Notes: generated from the sequence alone by a model not told the origin. Counted from the stretch's first letter, positions 46,332 to 57,998 are shown. The stretch: DNA of 64,000 nt from Gigaspora rosea (GCA_003550325.1 QKWP01000574.1:90534-154533); one strand, 5' to 3'. Program-made: numbers and translations.

Positions 46332-46612
46332 GGGTTCCTTAAAGTGAAGCAGATTATATCATAATTAACCAATCAAATTGTTAAAATTTGACAATCCTGA
46401 ATCAGCTCAACAAAGCAAAACAAGCGAACAAAAGAGAAATATGCGAAAAATAGAAGAAACTATAGTCTAAACCCATCTTGGATCATTAACAAAAAATGGC
46501 AAGGAGGTAATTTTACTTATAAAAACTTTTCTAACCCTTTCCCAAAATGGGCCCTAATCCTAAAGTTAATGAAAACAATATGTCATGTGATTTGCTCTGC
46601 TTTAAGGACCCC
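46332..46612. mobile_element. MITE GGGTTCCTTAAAG
   Basis: GGGTTCCTTAAAGTGAAGCA at the left pairs with the inverse GGGGTCCTTAAAGCAGAGCA at the right. Flanking TTTAAA on both sides may be part of a duplication. The interior includes GTCTAAACCCATC and CCTAATCC tracts, in reverse orientation to those at 9620-9720. Confidence 0.65.
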
Positions 46613-46679
46613 TTTAAAGGAAGTATCTGCTAATCAATTCAAATAGTATATCTGTAATAATATACAATAGACTACTAAA

Positions 46680-47275
46680 AGTTGATAGATGAAGTATTGT
46701 GCAAGTATCCTTATACTAGTATATAGATAATTTTAGAACACCAAGATTTAAGAAATAACTATGAGATTATAATCATTTGAACAAGGCCTTTGCATCTACT
46801 TGAAAGTATAGAATCAGCAATATAAAGGCAATAACAGATATTACCTAATATTTTAGGGTATAGAGGATCAGCTAAAATTTTAGATTATACAAACTAGAAT
46901 ACTAGTCAATCAAAATCAAGAATTATTTAACTATAATTATAAAAAAATATATGATAAATATACTTTTTTGTATTACAAAATTGAGCATTTTGATTGGTCT
47001 TAGATGGAAAGGGGATCTGATCTTAGATATTAAATAATATATATTATGGCTCTTAAGAAAAGCAAGAAATATAATAAACAGTTGAATGACAAAATAGATC
47101 AAAAATCTAGATTGTACAAAAAATAGGATATAAAAAGCTCTAGTAGGTTTAGATTATAGATGTTAAGAATGTCTAAGTCTATAGTATTTAAATATAGTAT
47201 AATATTGTATTATATAATATATACAATCATATATTTAATAAAAAGTCTTCAAGACATAATCTTATCTTAAAAAAA
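46680..47275 (+). repeat. Partial copy of the 620-bp LTR-like repeat
   Basis: The end of this stretch (AGCTCTAGTAGGTTTAGATT, GTCTAAGTCTATAGTATTTA, AATAAAAAGTCTTCAAGACA) matches the 3' ends of the repeats at 54905-55530 and 57999-58615. The 5' part is diverged. Confidence 0.4.
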
Positions 47276-47386
47276 ATTAAAAAAGTAAAAAAAAACTAGT
47301 ACTTATTTTTTTGTACCAATTCTGATTTTTAAATTTTTATTTTCAGTGCTATTTTAGTATCTTAGTAAAATAAAAACCCAGATAGG

Positions 47387-47551
47387 ATTCAAAATATACA
47401 AGTTAATTATAAAATTACTAAAATAAAAGATCTGCAAAAAAATACATCAAAAATAAGCAAAAAATTACTATAAATAAAAAATTTATATAAAAAACACCCA
47501 AAATAAGCAAACTAATACCTGATCTATCTATGTATATTTTAGGTCCTACCC
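47387..47551. mobile_element. Diverged AGGACCCC MITE
   Basis: Its body (GATCTGCAAAAAAATACATC, AAATAAGCAAACTAATACCT, GATCTATCTATGTATATTTT) is the same as in 50445-50622, but the left end has decayed to AGGATTC. Confidence 0.55.
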
Positions 47552-47569
47552 AAATATTTAGTACAGAGA

Positions 47570-47835
47570 TCATATATTATGCATTTTAGCAAAAACTTAC
47601 TAAAAGCTCCTAAAATTTAAAAAGCAAAAAACCAGTTTTTGGCAATTATCTTGGTATTCAGTAGTTCAATTTAAATGAACTTTTTTTTTAAATAAAGCTC
47701 TCAGTAAGGCATATTTAAAAAAAAAAAGTTCATTCAATTTTGATTACTGGATCAAAAGTTATTTAAGTAAATATAGTTTTGTTATTTTTAGCAAATTAGA
47801 TATAACCTATGAGAGATGTCTGGATTCTATAAATA
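47570..47835 (+). repeat. Dispersed repeat with palindromic centre
   Basis: The stretch from TACAGAGATCATATATTATG through CAGTTTTTGGCAATTATCTT to TGAGAGATGTCTGGATTC is repeated at 55935-56225 with about 85 percent likeness by eye. Its centre is an inverted pair GAACTTTTTTTTT/AAAAAAAAAGTTC. Confidence 0.6.
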
Positions 47836-49612
47836 TATATTTACAAAAAAAAAGAATAAATTTTTTTATTTTAAGGCATAGTGTGGATAGCTTTAACTCT
47901 ATACAAAAAATAGCTTTATAAATAATACTATTCCTCTTTTAAAAATTTATAAAATGCAAAACCAATCTACAAATTTTGTTCTTTATAACCTAAAGAATAA
48001 AACTTGTGGTTTAAATTTAATTTTAAGCTAAACTGGTAAAATAGTAGCCTTTTAAAATTTAAAAATTCATTAATAAATTGTAAAAATGTGAATGTATATA
48101 ATTTTAATTTAAGCCAATCAAAATGCACTAATATAGTTATATAATTCACCTTTCAAATTGCCAAAAAAAATTTTCTTTAAGCAAAAAATTTTTTTTATTT
48201 TCTCTAAAAAAAAAAAAAAACAAGCTATTTGATTGGCTTACTCTATATCACATGATCTTTAAAAAACGTGAACAAAGTCATATAGTTTTAGAGTTAAAGC
48301 CATCTGCACTATACTTTGCTTAGCAGCTATAGTTTTATTAAAATTATAATATTTGTTATATAGATAGAAAAAATGTGCTTGTCACTGGCGGTGACAGTAA
48401 CCAGATTAGAGTTAGGGTTAGATTTAGAGTGAGAAGAAGGTTTATTATATAATAAAACACCTTAAGAAGCATTTTTAGCTAAAAAAAAATATTGGTTTCA
48501 TAGGCACAATTTGAAGTTATTGCGGTTTGTAATTTTTTGAATTTTTTTGTCATACCTAATCTAGCAATTTGATTGGCTCAGAACTGTAACCACACCATAG
48601 TTACAAATAGATTCGCCAATATAGATAAATATGCAACTAGCTATATTTGCAACTTTTAATTATCTATTTAAATAGCTACCCAAAGGTTCTATACTAGTAG
48701 CTATATCTGCAACCTACATATTAGCATTGTCTATTTAAAATTTTGGTCTATACTTCTTCTACTATTTATTTAACTAGTTTTAATTATAAAGGTCAGACTA
48801 TTTTGTTAATATAACTATTATATAGAGCTACTTTATTTTTACAAAGAATTTTTACCAAATACAATTTATGTTCTACTTATATACTACTATAGTTTTCAGT
48901 AACTTGCACTATGGCATTAGCTAACACTTGTAGTTAAAGATACTCTTAAACTGCTACTACTATTTACTTCTGCTTTTGTAAAGTTCACTCTGATTTTAAC
49001 ACTTACTACAGTACAAGAATGTAAAAAACATTCAATCTATATATATAGGCACCAATTTTGGGTGCAATTCTGATTGGCTAATTTTTGTGCAATTGATTTT
49101 AATTGGCTAAAAACCTATATATATTTTTTTTATATTAAATGCCAATTTTTTAAATTTATATAAATTTTAAAGCCTTATAACTTTCTTAAAATTAAAAATA
49201 AAAAAAAATTTCTCTGACAAAAATATATTTTATCTAAAAATCTATCAATTTGTTAAAGGGTTTTTTGATTTATTTTTTTTGAAAAAGTTATAACAATTTA
49301 AAGTTTTACTAATAATAAGTAGATGTCTTTTACTATCTAGTACTGTATTTATCTTTTTACTAGTTTTTATACTAATACATTTTAAATTTTCAAAATAGTT
49401 AGCCAAGATTAGTGTTCTGCAAAACTGAAGCAATACTCAAAGTTTTTATTATGATTTTTAAAATAAGTGATTCCAGGTCTTAAATACAAGTATCTGATTA
49501 ACTCACATAAACTCACATATATTAATTATCTAATCTTAAACAAATAAAAATTTAAAATTCAAAAAATTCTTTGTACTTCTATTTTATCTCCTTTTTCATA
49601 TACATATATATA
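47836..49612. other. AT-rich, MITE traces, no gene
   Basis: 48355-48600 holds a TTAGGGTTAG tract (48408-48425) and GGTTTCATAGGCACAA-type sequence related to 28190-28330 and 31620-31740, probably a decayed MITE family. 49020-49120 has an inverted TATATATAGG pair. No gene was identified. Confidence 0.4.
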
Positions 49613-49957
49613 TACAGTTAACCCTCCATAAATGCAACTCATAGGGACAAGTCTACAATGTGCATTTAGGAAGGTTTGCATTTAGAGAGAGCCAATTAAA
49701 TTGCAACTTTAAAAATTAGATTATCAAGTTTGTATAACTTCTACCAAAACTGTATAACTTATCTTAAATACTAAAATTTGATTGGCTGCATGCATTTAGA
49801 GAGGTTAGTATAATATAAAATGCTATTCAAGAGAACATGCATTTACAGAATATAGAATGTGCATTTAGCACTAATACCATTTTACGGAATAGAAAAAAAT
49901 GTGTATTTAGGGAGGTATTGCATTTATGGAGATTGCATTTATGGAGGTCCAACTGTA
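49613..49957 (-). mobile_element. MITE, CAGTCAACCCTCCATAAATG subfamily
   Basis: Reverse-orientation sister of 6065-6410, with ends TACAGTTAACCCTCCATAAA and inverse GGAGGTCCAACTGTA and similar length. The interior matches almost throughout, including the CCAAAACTGTATAACTTATC segment. Confidence 0.85.
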
Positions 49958-50444
49958 TATATTTTCTTTTTAAAATATATTATATAAGTATATTTATCTA
50001 TCTTTAATACAACTTAATATTTTATATATATACAATATAAGCTTTTCTCAGTTTTTGTAGTACAAATATACATTCTTACTTTATTATAGCAAATATTACA
50101 AATTTTATAGACAATATAATATCTATATAGAAGGTTCTTTCTATTAGATAATAATATTTATATAAATAATTCTATTATTAAAGCAGAAAGTTCTTATAAA
50201 AATTTCTATATTAACAAATCTAATAATGTGATAACTAGTGACTTTTTACAAGCAGAATCAGTTGTTAGTAATAGATCTTCTTTATATTCTAGATCATTTG
50301 TATAGAAATATTTTAAGAAAAAGAAGAATAGCCCTTTTATAAAATATAATTTTTATTATACTAAAAAACTAATTAAATATATTGCTGGTTCGATATCAAG
50401 TCTTAAAAGACATCTTATTTTATATAAAGAAAAGGTGCCTAAAT

Positions 50445-50622
50445 AGGACCCCAAAATATATATAGATAGGTTAAGTTTGTTATAAAATTACTAAAAATAG
50501 TAAGATCTATAAAAAACATCTCAAAATAAGCAAAAATTACTATAAATAAAAAAGATCTGTATAAAAAATACTAAAAATAAACAAACTAATACCTGATCTA
50601 TTTATATATATTTCAGGGTCCT
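50445..50622. mobile_element. MITE AGGACCCC with 8-bp TSD (7/8)
   Basis: AGGACCCCAAAATATATATA at the left and the inverse of TATATTTCAGGGTCCT at the right. The flanks GCCTAAAT and GCCTAACT match in 7 of 8 positions. It is inserted in the decayed hAT transposase. Confidence 0.8.
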
Positions 50623-50870
50623 GCCTAACTTAAATAACAAAGAGTCAATTATCTCTGTTGTGAATTTGTTAAAAAACAATCAATTTGCTAATAATTGTTC
50701 TTGTGAACTGTTTGATATAAAAATATTTAAGACTCTTGTTATATATTAAATTATTAAACATAATTGACTATTTAATATTATTGAAGATGATGGTCTTAGA
50801 GAAATATTTAAATATTTAGAACCTAAAGTAATCCTACTTTTTGCATACTTAATAAAATAGTATATGGGGT

Positions 50871-51194
50871 GTGGTTAATTAAAACAGCCTGAAAAATCAG
50901 TTTTTATTAGATTTATATAAATTTTGATATGATTGACACTTTTCAATTATAAATAAAAGTTGATATGCATAATAAAAAAATAAGATAATATAAAAGAAAA
51001 AATTACATGAGGCTGTGTAGAGCTAGCACATCACGAGATTACCCTATAGCCACATGCTATCTTTAACCAATCAAAATCATGAAATTTGATTAATTCCGGA
51101 TCAGTTCAAAAATCAAACCAAATAATTAAACTCAATTATTTCAAAATAAAATATATATAAAAATGGGCTGTTTTAATTAACTGCACCCCATATT
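50871..51194. mobile_element. TIR element TATGGGGTGTGGTTAATTAA
   Basis: TATATGGGGTGTGGTTAATT and the inverse of AATTAACTGCACCCCATAT form ends that extend through AAAACAGCC/GGCTGTTTT. TA is at the ends. Non-coding, and inserted in the decayed hAT transposase. Confidence 0.8.
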
Positions 51195-51610
51195 ATAGTT
51201 GATTTTAAGAATAAATATAAAAACCTTCAAAAAAATTACAAAAAATTTTTGAAAAACTGTTTATTACTACTAATATATAGATAATAAATACAAATGATAA
51301 ATTGTTTATAGTGATCACTCTTCATTATAGATAAATTTTGAAAATTTAAGAGTATTTTCTTAGACTTTATAAATATAGATAGATTACACAAAGAGTCTAA
51401 AATTGCTAAAAATATAGAAAACTGTTTTCAATTCATATTGCAGATTTATACTGATTTATATAATATTTAAGAATAAAGTAATTAAAATTTTTAACAAATA
51501 TTACCAATCATATTTTAGAAAGTGATATTTGTAAATAACAATTTTTAATTTTGTACAACAATCTTTACCAATCAAATCTTTTATTTATAATAAGAGTGTG
51601 AATATTTATT

Positions 51611-51831
51611 GTAGCAAATTAAAATAAAATTAAATTAAAATAAAACTGGGGACCTCTCTTGCTCACTTTTAAAGCCTATAAAACTCATATATACTTATTT
51701 ATTAATAACTTTAATTCTAAACCTTAACTCTAATGCTAAAAAAAACTAAAAATATTTTTTAAAAAATTTTAAAAGTTTGCTTAAAAATTAGAAAAATTTT
51801 ATTTTAATTTGATTTTATTTTAATCTGTCAC
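51611..51831. mobile_element. MITE with exact 7-bp TSD, copy 3
   Basis: ATTTATT is repeated exactly at 51604-51610 and 51832-51838. The ends GTAGCAAATTAAAATAAAAT and the inverse of ATTTTAATCTGTCAC pair, and the stem continues for about 35 bp. Inside, GGGGACCTCTC and a TAAACCTTAACTCTAA tract correspond to AAGGTCCC and TTAGGTTAGGG in the copy at 17221-17420. Confidence 0.8.
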
Positions 51832-52356
51832 ATTTATTACCTAATATCTATTTACTATAGAGGCTTATCCCCACCCCAAGCAGTAAAGTATATTGGACAT
51901 TTTGTGAATATTTTGAATATTTTTTCAAATTAAAATTACTAATTCATAAATTATTTAAGCCTTGGACATAGGCTTGAACAGTTTTAAACAATCTTGAACA
52001 TTGGACAAAAAACATACATCTAATGACAACACTGCACCCATGTAGGATATTTAGCTAAATTTAATTGGCTAAAGCTTTTTATAAAGTAAGATTTGGTTTA
52101 AACCTCTACTTTCTAAAATAGTATCTAATAAATTTTTGTATCCTCATCGATAATACTAAAAAAAAAACAAATTTTTTTAACCAATCAAAAAACTAAAGCT
52201 AGGCGTTAGAGATAAGTTTATATATAAATTTAATATATATTAAATTTAAACCAACTTTATATTTTATAATAGCAATGAAAATTCACTAATTTGACTTTGA
52301 ATAAGCTTTTTTGAAAGACTACTTTATAATTCTACTTTTGCTATTGCTAGTTTATA

Positions 52357-52535
52357 TACAGTCAGACCTTTCTAAATATATATTGTTGGAACCAAACTTT
52401 TGAAAGCATGTATTAAGAGAACAATAAGAAAAAATGCATTTATAGAGATTTGGTATATATTTGGGGCAGAAAACTGATATGCATTTAAGGAGATTATGCA
52501 TTTAGAAAAAATGTATTTAGAGAGGTCTGACTGTA
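52357..52535. mobile_element. MITE, CAGTCAGACC family
   Basis: It starts TACAGTCAGACCTTTCTAAA and ends AGAGGTCTGACTGTA, with TA at both ends; same family as 3344-3526. Many interior CTAAATGCA words have decayed. Confidence 0.85.
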
Positions 52536-52789
52536 TATAATATTGTATATGAAATAGTCAACTTGAAAAAAAAGTTATTTAAGATAAGTTTAATTTTAAA
52601 AAGAATCTTATATATTATTTATTCAAAATCTTTAAAATATTATTGTATTAAAATTATTAATACTATTATTTTAATAACTCTTTTTGACGATCACCTGTAC
52701 AAATTTCTGAACAAAAGAAAAACAAAAAATTTTTTAGTAAAAGATGAGGCAGCTGTGTACTAATACTGGTTTTTATAAAGGTCAACCTT

Positions 52790-53660
52790 ATCCTTTTTCC
52801 GGGAGACTTCTTTATATATTTGACATGCAAGCCAGAAGTGTCAGTTGCACAAGATAACTAGCAGTGGGTGCTCTTGGTACAAGAAATTCTGGTAGAAGTT
52901 TTCTTTCGTCGACAAAGGTATTCTAGCTTGGCTAGGCGGTGAACTAAAAAAATAAATTTTTCAAGACCCTCCTTAAGGTTTTTTGGTTACAAGAACATAT
53001 TCAACCATATACCCACTACCATATTCTCGCTTGAAGCATTTTTTCTAGAATTTTTGACAGAAAGTGGGAAATTTAGCATATCTCTTCCAAAAGATCGGCA
53101 TTGTTGTTCCTATCCTAACCGGGAAGAAGGCATGCAAGTTGATAAACAGGAATGGACATGTAATGAGACGTGGCACAAAGTAGTAGGCAAATTTGTGAAA
53201 CTAAATTTCAGAACATTCTTTTGGTTCTTTTTATATACATATAATCCTTTGGTGAGGTGTTTCCTTGCGCAGTATTATATAATTTTATCATTAGTTTTAG
53301 AGTTTTCTTTTATGTTTTGAGTTTTCTTTGTCTATTCTATGCTGCTTAGCAGCATTACGCTATCATGTACTGTAGCTTTTTGCCCCTTTCTTTTTCTTTC
53401 TATTTGTTTTATTTTGATTTTATTGGGTTTTTCATTTAGGGTTTAAAGCTTTCCCCCTTTATATTTTTTTCTTTTATTTTGTGATATGTTTTTTTCTATA
53501 GTAGATTACCTCTACTCAGAAAGCTAAGAGAAGAAGGTTTAAAAAATAGGCAGTCATGATAAGGCATTCTGATTCAAACTAAGTTTGGAACAGTGCGGCA
53601 GGTCACACTTGAAAAGTCGTCATTGAGCGAATCATTGGGTGATATCAGACTTAGTATTTA
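52790..53660. other. GC-richer island, possible exon remains
   Basis: Composition is clearly less AT-rich than the neighbours. On the minus strand 52950-52790 reads SPPSQARIPLSTKENFYQNF LYQEHPLLVILCN after a good TTTTTTTAG acceptor. On the plus strand 53054-53320 is an 88-codon frame (MTESGKFSISLPKDRHCCSY, ...QEWTCNETWHKVVGKFVKL). Only one strand can be coding; neither is recognised. 53340-53660 has GCTGCTTAGCAGC and further GC-richer sequence without a frame. Confidence 0.3.
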
Positions 53661-54291
53661 AATAATTACTTGTTTTTGTTTACAAATACAATCATTTTAA
53701 ATAAAAGTATTGAAGAGGCTGCCTAAGTTCAAAAAAAAAATACTATTATTTTGTTTTAATTAATATTTTAGAATTAAGCTTGTTGGGTTAGTAAATGTAA
53801 AAACAGATAGTAAATATTAGTAGTATTGTTTTGTTAAAGTATTTAATTAAAAAATATAGATTCAAAGAATGTATTTCTAGTAAAACTATTAATTATAAAA
53901 AATTATAAGAATAAATTTACTGTTTAAAATATGTGATAATAAAAATTAAAATTTGTTTATAGTATTGTAATTAATTATTTATTTATGTTCACATATTGAA
54001 TTTTTTTAATTTTTTAATTTTTTTTGACAATTTGATTATTCGAAATAATTATATTTAGATCTATCAAATTAGCCAATCACATGAATATTTATTAATTATA
54101 TGAAAATTATCATATTTTTATATTATATAAATCAGTTAAAATTAGTTTATATGCAATAAACATTATATTAAAACTAACAGCAATCATATATGACAATTCA
54201 TCTTTTAATATCAAATTTGTATAAGATTTCTTTAATTCTATAATATATATGGTTTTCAATTTTCAATTTGATAATAAACAACAACCTATAA

Positions 54292-54822
54292 GGGGGCATC
54301 CATAAAACATTATGTACCCCCTCATAGTAGCACTTGACCCCCTCTACTATATAAAAAATTTTTTCAAAATCCAATATTTATATATAAAATTTTACAAAAA
54401 CTTGAATATATTGTGACACAGTGATCCGATTTGGATGATTTAGGTACCATTCGATTCGTTTCAGTGAGACAAATCCAATAATACCAAAATCATTTCATTT
54501 GAATCACTGGATCAATAGTTATTCACAAAAAACTATTGATTTTATAGTCATTTTATAAGAAAACATAATAACCAATAGTATTTGGCCAATAACTTTTGAT
54601 TCAGTGATCCAAATGAAATGAAATTGGTACCATTCGACTCCTCTAACCGAGACGAATTGAATGGTACCAAAATCATTAAATTAGGACCACTGGATCAGCT
54701 TTTAGACGATTTTTTTTAAAAAACTTAAGTTATATTTTTTTGACCTCCATACTTAAGAGGAAAATCGTTATATTTTGTCAGACCCCCTCCCCTCTTGTAT
54801 AACGTTATTTCTGGATACCCCC
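54292..54822. mobile_element. PIF/Harbinger-like MITE, TAA TSD
   Basis: TAA flanks both ends (54289-54291, 54823-54825). GGGGGCATCCATAAAACATT at the left pairs with the inverse GGGGGTATCCAGAAATAACG at the right; CCCCCT tracts follow inward on both sides. A 3-bp TAA duplication with G-rich ends is typical of PIF/Harbinger. The interior contains inverted copies of CACTGGATCAATAG/TTGATTCAGTGATCC and the GTCTCAGTGAGAC palindromic module. Confidence 0.75.
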
Positions 54823-54904
54823 TAATAGATAAAGTACTATGGTCATGTTTTAAATCTTACTGTATATAGTTTGCTAAATTTTATAAAAAATGAACTTAAA
54901 AAGA

Positions 54905-55530
54905 TACCAAGAGGGGCTAGGACCATCAATACAAGCATAGCTGATACAAGTATATACAGTAGTAACAGGGTCCCTTTGAGCCTCATGATACCATCCAACT
55001 ATATTTAGTACTAGAAGCATTTCCGAAACATGCCTGGTCACTTATCACTATAGCAAGAAATATAATTGTTCACATATTACTAAATTCAGAACATTAAATC
55101 CTGGGCCCTGAAGCCACAAAAAAATTGGCTAGTTGTAGCAGTATGCAGGCTTGAGATACTTCTCCAATGTAGTAGAGGTAGCTGCATAGCTTGAAATACA
55201 AACTTCTGAGAAGTATACTAGTAGGAGATCTTGGGTATACCAATTTAGAAGTATAAAGCACCTACTTGGCAACTGATACCAAATTGAAAGTGATAATATT
55301 AGATAGTGTGGGTAAAGTGGCAAACATGTGAATACCAATCATTGGTTGGAAAGTGATATACAAAGCTAGGTCAGCCATATAAATGGAAATATGGAAAGTT
55401 CTAGTAGGTTTAAATCATAGATAAAATAGTCCAAGTCTTAGTACTTAGTAGATAGTATAAAGATTGTACAATAATATTGCAATAATTGATATGCATTTAA
55501 TAAAAACCAGAGGCATGACCTCACCTTAAC
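54905..55530 (+). repeat. 620-bp LTR-like direct repeat, copy 1
   Basis: It aligns without large gaps to 57999-58615 (shared words: TATGCAGGCTTGAGATACTT, GAAGTATAAAGCACCTACTT, CAGAGGCATGACCTCACCTT). Near the 3' end TTTAATAAAAACCAGAGG resembles a poly(A) signal followed by a short tail. Same-strand copies 3.1 kb apart with coding-like scraps between them suggest a decayed LTR retroelement, but no TG...CA ends or primer site could be fixed. Confidence 0.5.
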
Positions 55531-55725
55531 AAAAAAAATAAAAATAAAAATAAAATAAACTAAAAAATTACAGAAATTGATCAAAAGTATTTAAAAATTA
55601 TGATTATATTATAAAAAGTGAAAAACCACCTGTTTAATCAATAGAATAAACTCTATAAAACCAATTTTTGATATCATTATCTGATAGAACTTTATATATA
55701 GCATATGGGGTCTTTGCCTTGAAAA

Positions 55726-55927
55726 TGACCTTATGGACTATGTAGATTTTATGAATAAAAATTAAATTTTCTAGCCATCCAGTAATCCAATTCAAATAAA
55801 CTTTTTTTTATTTTGTAAAACTCACTAAGCTCTACAAAATAAAAAAAAAAGTTTATTTGAATTGGATTACTGGGTGGCTAGAAACTTTAATTTTTATCCA
55901 TTAGATCTACATAGTCCTGTAAGGTAT
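55726..55927. repeat. Inverted repeat, about 85-bp arms
   Basis: GACTATGTAGATTTTATGAA through CCAGTAATCCAATTCAAATA pairs with 55843-55927, around a T/A-rich loop. The same ATCCAGTARTCCAATT words recur in 55935-56225. Confidence 0.75.
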
Positions 55928-55934
55928 CAGAACC

Positions 55935-56225
55935 CTGGACATGTAGTACAGAGATCATACATTACACATTTCAGCAAAAACCCCCAAAATTTGAAAAGCA
56001 AAAAATCAGTTTTTGGCAATTATCTTGGCATCCAGTAGTCCAATTTGAATGAACTTTTTTTTTAAAATGAAGCTATCAGTGAGGCGCATCTAACAAAAAA
56101 AAGTTCATTCAATTCTGATTACTGGATCAAAAGTTATTTAAATAAATAGATTTTGTTGTTTTTAGCAAATTAGGTCAAAATTGGCCAAAATCTAGTTATG
56201 ACCTATATGAGAGATGTCCGGGTCC
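55935..56225 (+). repeat. Second copy of the dispersed repeat at 47570
   Basis: Same order of words as 47570-47835, ending TGAGAGATGTCCGGGTCCTA. It lies between the LTR-like repeats and may be part of the same retroelement-like unit. Confidence 0.6.
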
Positions 56226-56548
56226 TAGTATATCTATCACATACCAACAAAGCTATTAACAGAAAATTAAGTAACTAACTAACCCAAATGCCAAAAGAGA
56301 GCTCCCATATATTGGCAAAATCAAGTATAAAAGAAGCCAAATTAACTATAAGTTATTTCCCTCATAAAAACTATTATTGCTGACTATATTGGCAACACAG
56401 AGCCCCACCAAAAATAGCATAAACATACAAAGTAGTATAGTTACAGACCAAGTTTGCATAGAAATAGATGACTATAGAAAGAACCATACTATAAAAAAAA
56501 CAAAACTACTGATATATCACACTCTACTATACAAAAAAAATGCCTCAA

Positions 56549-56766
56549 TACAGTCAACTCTCTCTAATCTGAACTGCTAGAACTGCTTTTTTTTACTATG
56601 TAAAAATTTAGTAAAGTTCAGTGTTTAAAAAGTTATGTATAGCTTATTTAAACTTTATAATAAAATTTACAAATGTTCTAGGAGTGTTCTAGAGGATTTT
56701 GTTCAGTTTAGAGAGAGTTTAATAGTATTCAGTTTAGAGAGGTTGGATTAGAGAGAGGTGACTGTA
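56549..56766. mobile_element. MITE, CAGTCAACTCTCTCTAATC type
   Basis: TACAGTCAACTCTCTCTAAT and the inverse of ATTAGAGAGAGGTGACTGTA form the ends with TA on both sides. Interior AGTTTAGAGAG words repeat the end motif. It resembles pogo-type ends and is distinct from the CTAAATGCA families. Confidence 0.85.
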
Positions 56767-57210
56767 TAGTGCTTATTGCAAAAAAAAAATATTAAACTTA
56801 GAAGATTTCTTGAAGATTCTAAAAAATACTACTATGATGTCTGACCAATTAATAATCAAAACAAACTATTTGGATTTTCTAGAACCCATATTGGTACCTA
56901 TTAAATTTTTCTATAACAATTCCTATGTAAATTACCTAACCTCTACAAATTTCTAGACAATACCAACCACAGTACCCCAGACACCAGAACTATACCAAGA
57001 TGCCATAGTTGTAGACTTTATCCTATTGACTCTAAAAATAGATAACCATAGTATAAAAATTTTTGATATAAAAAACTTTCTTAACTCTGATATACAAGAA
57101 TCTCCTAAGCTATAACTTAAACAAATATACAGTTACAAAACAAGCAAATAGAAATTATTTCTAATACAATGATAGAATCAGAGACTAAAGAAGCCAATAT
57201 ATGGCCAGTA

Positions 57211-57801
57211 CCAGAACCCCAAAAAACTCTGATACAACTCAGATCTGAGTTTGTATAATTTTAGCAGTATTTTAGTCAAATAAATATATAAAGAAATATT
57301 ATATTCATATCTGTATTATATAAAACCCTATTATTTAAACTACCAGTATATAGTTGTAATTAAAATTAAAGTTAGGATTAGGGTTAGGGTTTAATTAGGG
57401 TTAGGGTTAGAGTTGGTGCTTAGTGTAAAATTGTGAGAAAAGTATTTTTTTTAGTTATACTACAGATGTTACTCTAATTAAATTTTGAGTTATTTATATA
57501 AGGTGTTATATAACACGGTGTTATAAATATAACTTTTCATATATAAATAGAGCAAAATTTGAAAATTTACTATATAAAAATGCAATATTTGATGAAATTT
57601 TATGCAAAATTTTTTTTTTTAGAATTATTTGAGTTGTATCAGAGTTTGTATAATTTTAGTAGTATTTTAGCCAAATAGATGTATAAAATAGAGCAAAATT
57701 TGAAAATTTACTATATAAAAATGCAATGTTTGATAAATTTCTATGCAAAATTTCCTTTTTTAGAATCATCTAAGTTGTATCAGAGTTCTTTGGGGTTCTG
57801 G
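57211..57801. mobile_element. TIR element CCAGAACCCC, telomere-like tract and tandem repeat
   Basis: CCAGAACCCCAAAAAACTCT at the left and the inverse of AGAGTTCTTTGGGGTTCTGG at the right; ATACAACT/AGTTGTAT follow inward. 57366-57412 holds TTAGGGTTAGGGT tracts. A unit of 141 bp starting TAGAGCAAAATTTGAAAA is repeated at 57548 and 57689. Confidence 0.75.
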
Positions 57802-57998
57802 TCCTCAAGTACCCACATATAGTAAGATCACATTTTAGAAAAGCCAATACTCTAACTCGTCGAAATAGAGTTATAACTGAGATACATATATGAAAAGAAA
57901 AGTAAAGAAGTAAATAAAAAAAGAAAACAATACAAAGAACAGATATAAAAAGATCTAACGGGCTCTAGTCGTACCTATATGAGAGTTTTCAGATAATA

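Larger units (their letters stand above)
50218..51420 (+). pseudogene. Decayed hAT transposase, BED finger and N-terminal part
   Basis: 50270-50440 reads SRSFV, stop, KYFKKKKNSPFIKYNFYYTK and ...GSISSLKRHLILYKE, which is the layout of a BED zinc finger: the W codon is now TAG, the C-x2-C pair is now tyrosines, the first zinc histidine (RHL) remains. After the MITE at 50445-50622 it resumes ...IISVVNLLKNNQFANN... and NIIEDDGLREIFKYLEPKVI LLFAYLIK, the usual hAT segment after the BED finger. After the insert at 50871-51194 it continues as fragments (LFIVITLHY, FLDFINIDRLHKES). Two insertions, stops and shifts make it dead. Confidence 0.6.

Noticed and set aside
57366..57412. Chromosome end (telomere)
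   Set aside because: TTAGGG repeats here are few, degenerate and enclosed in a TIR element, with ordinary sequence on both sides.
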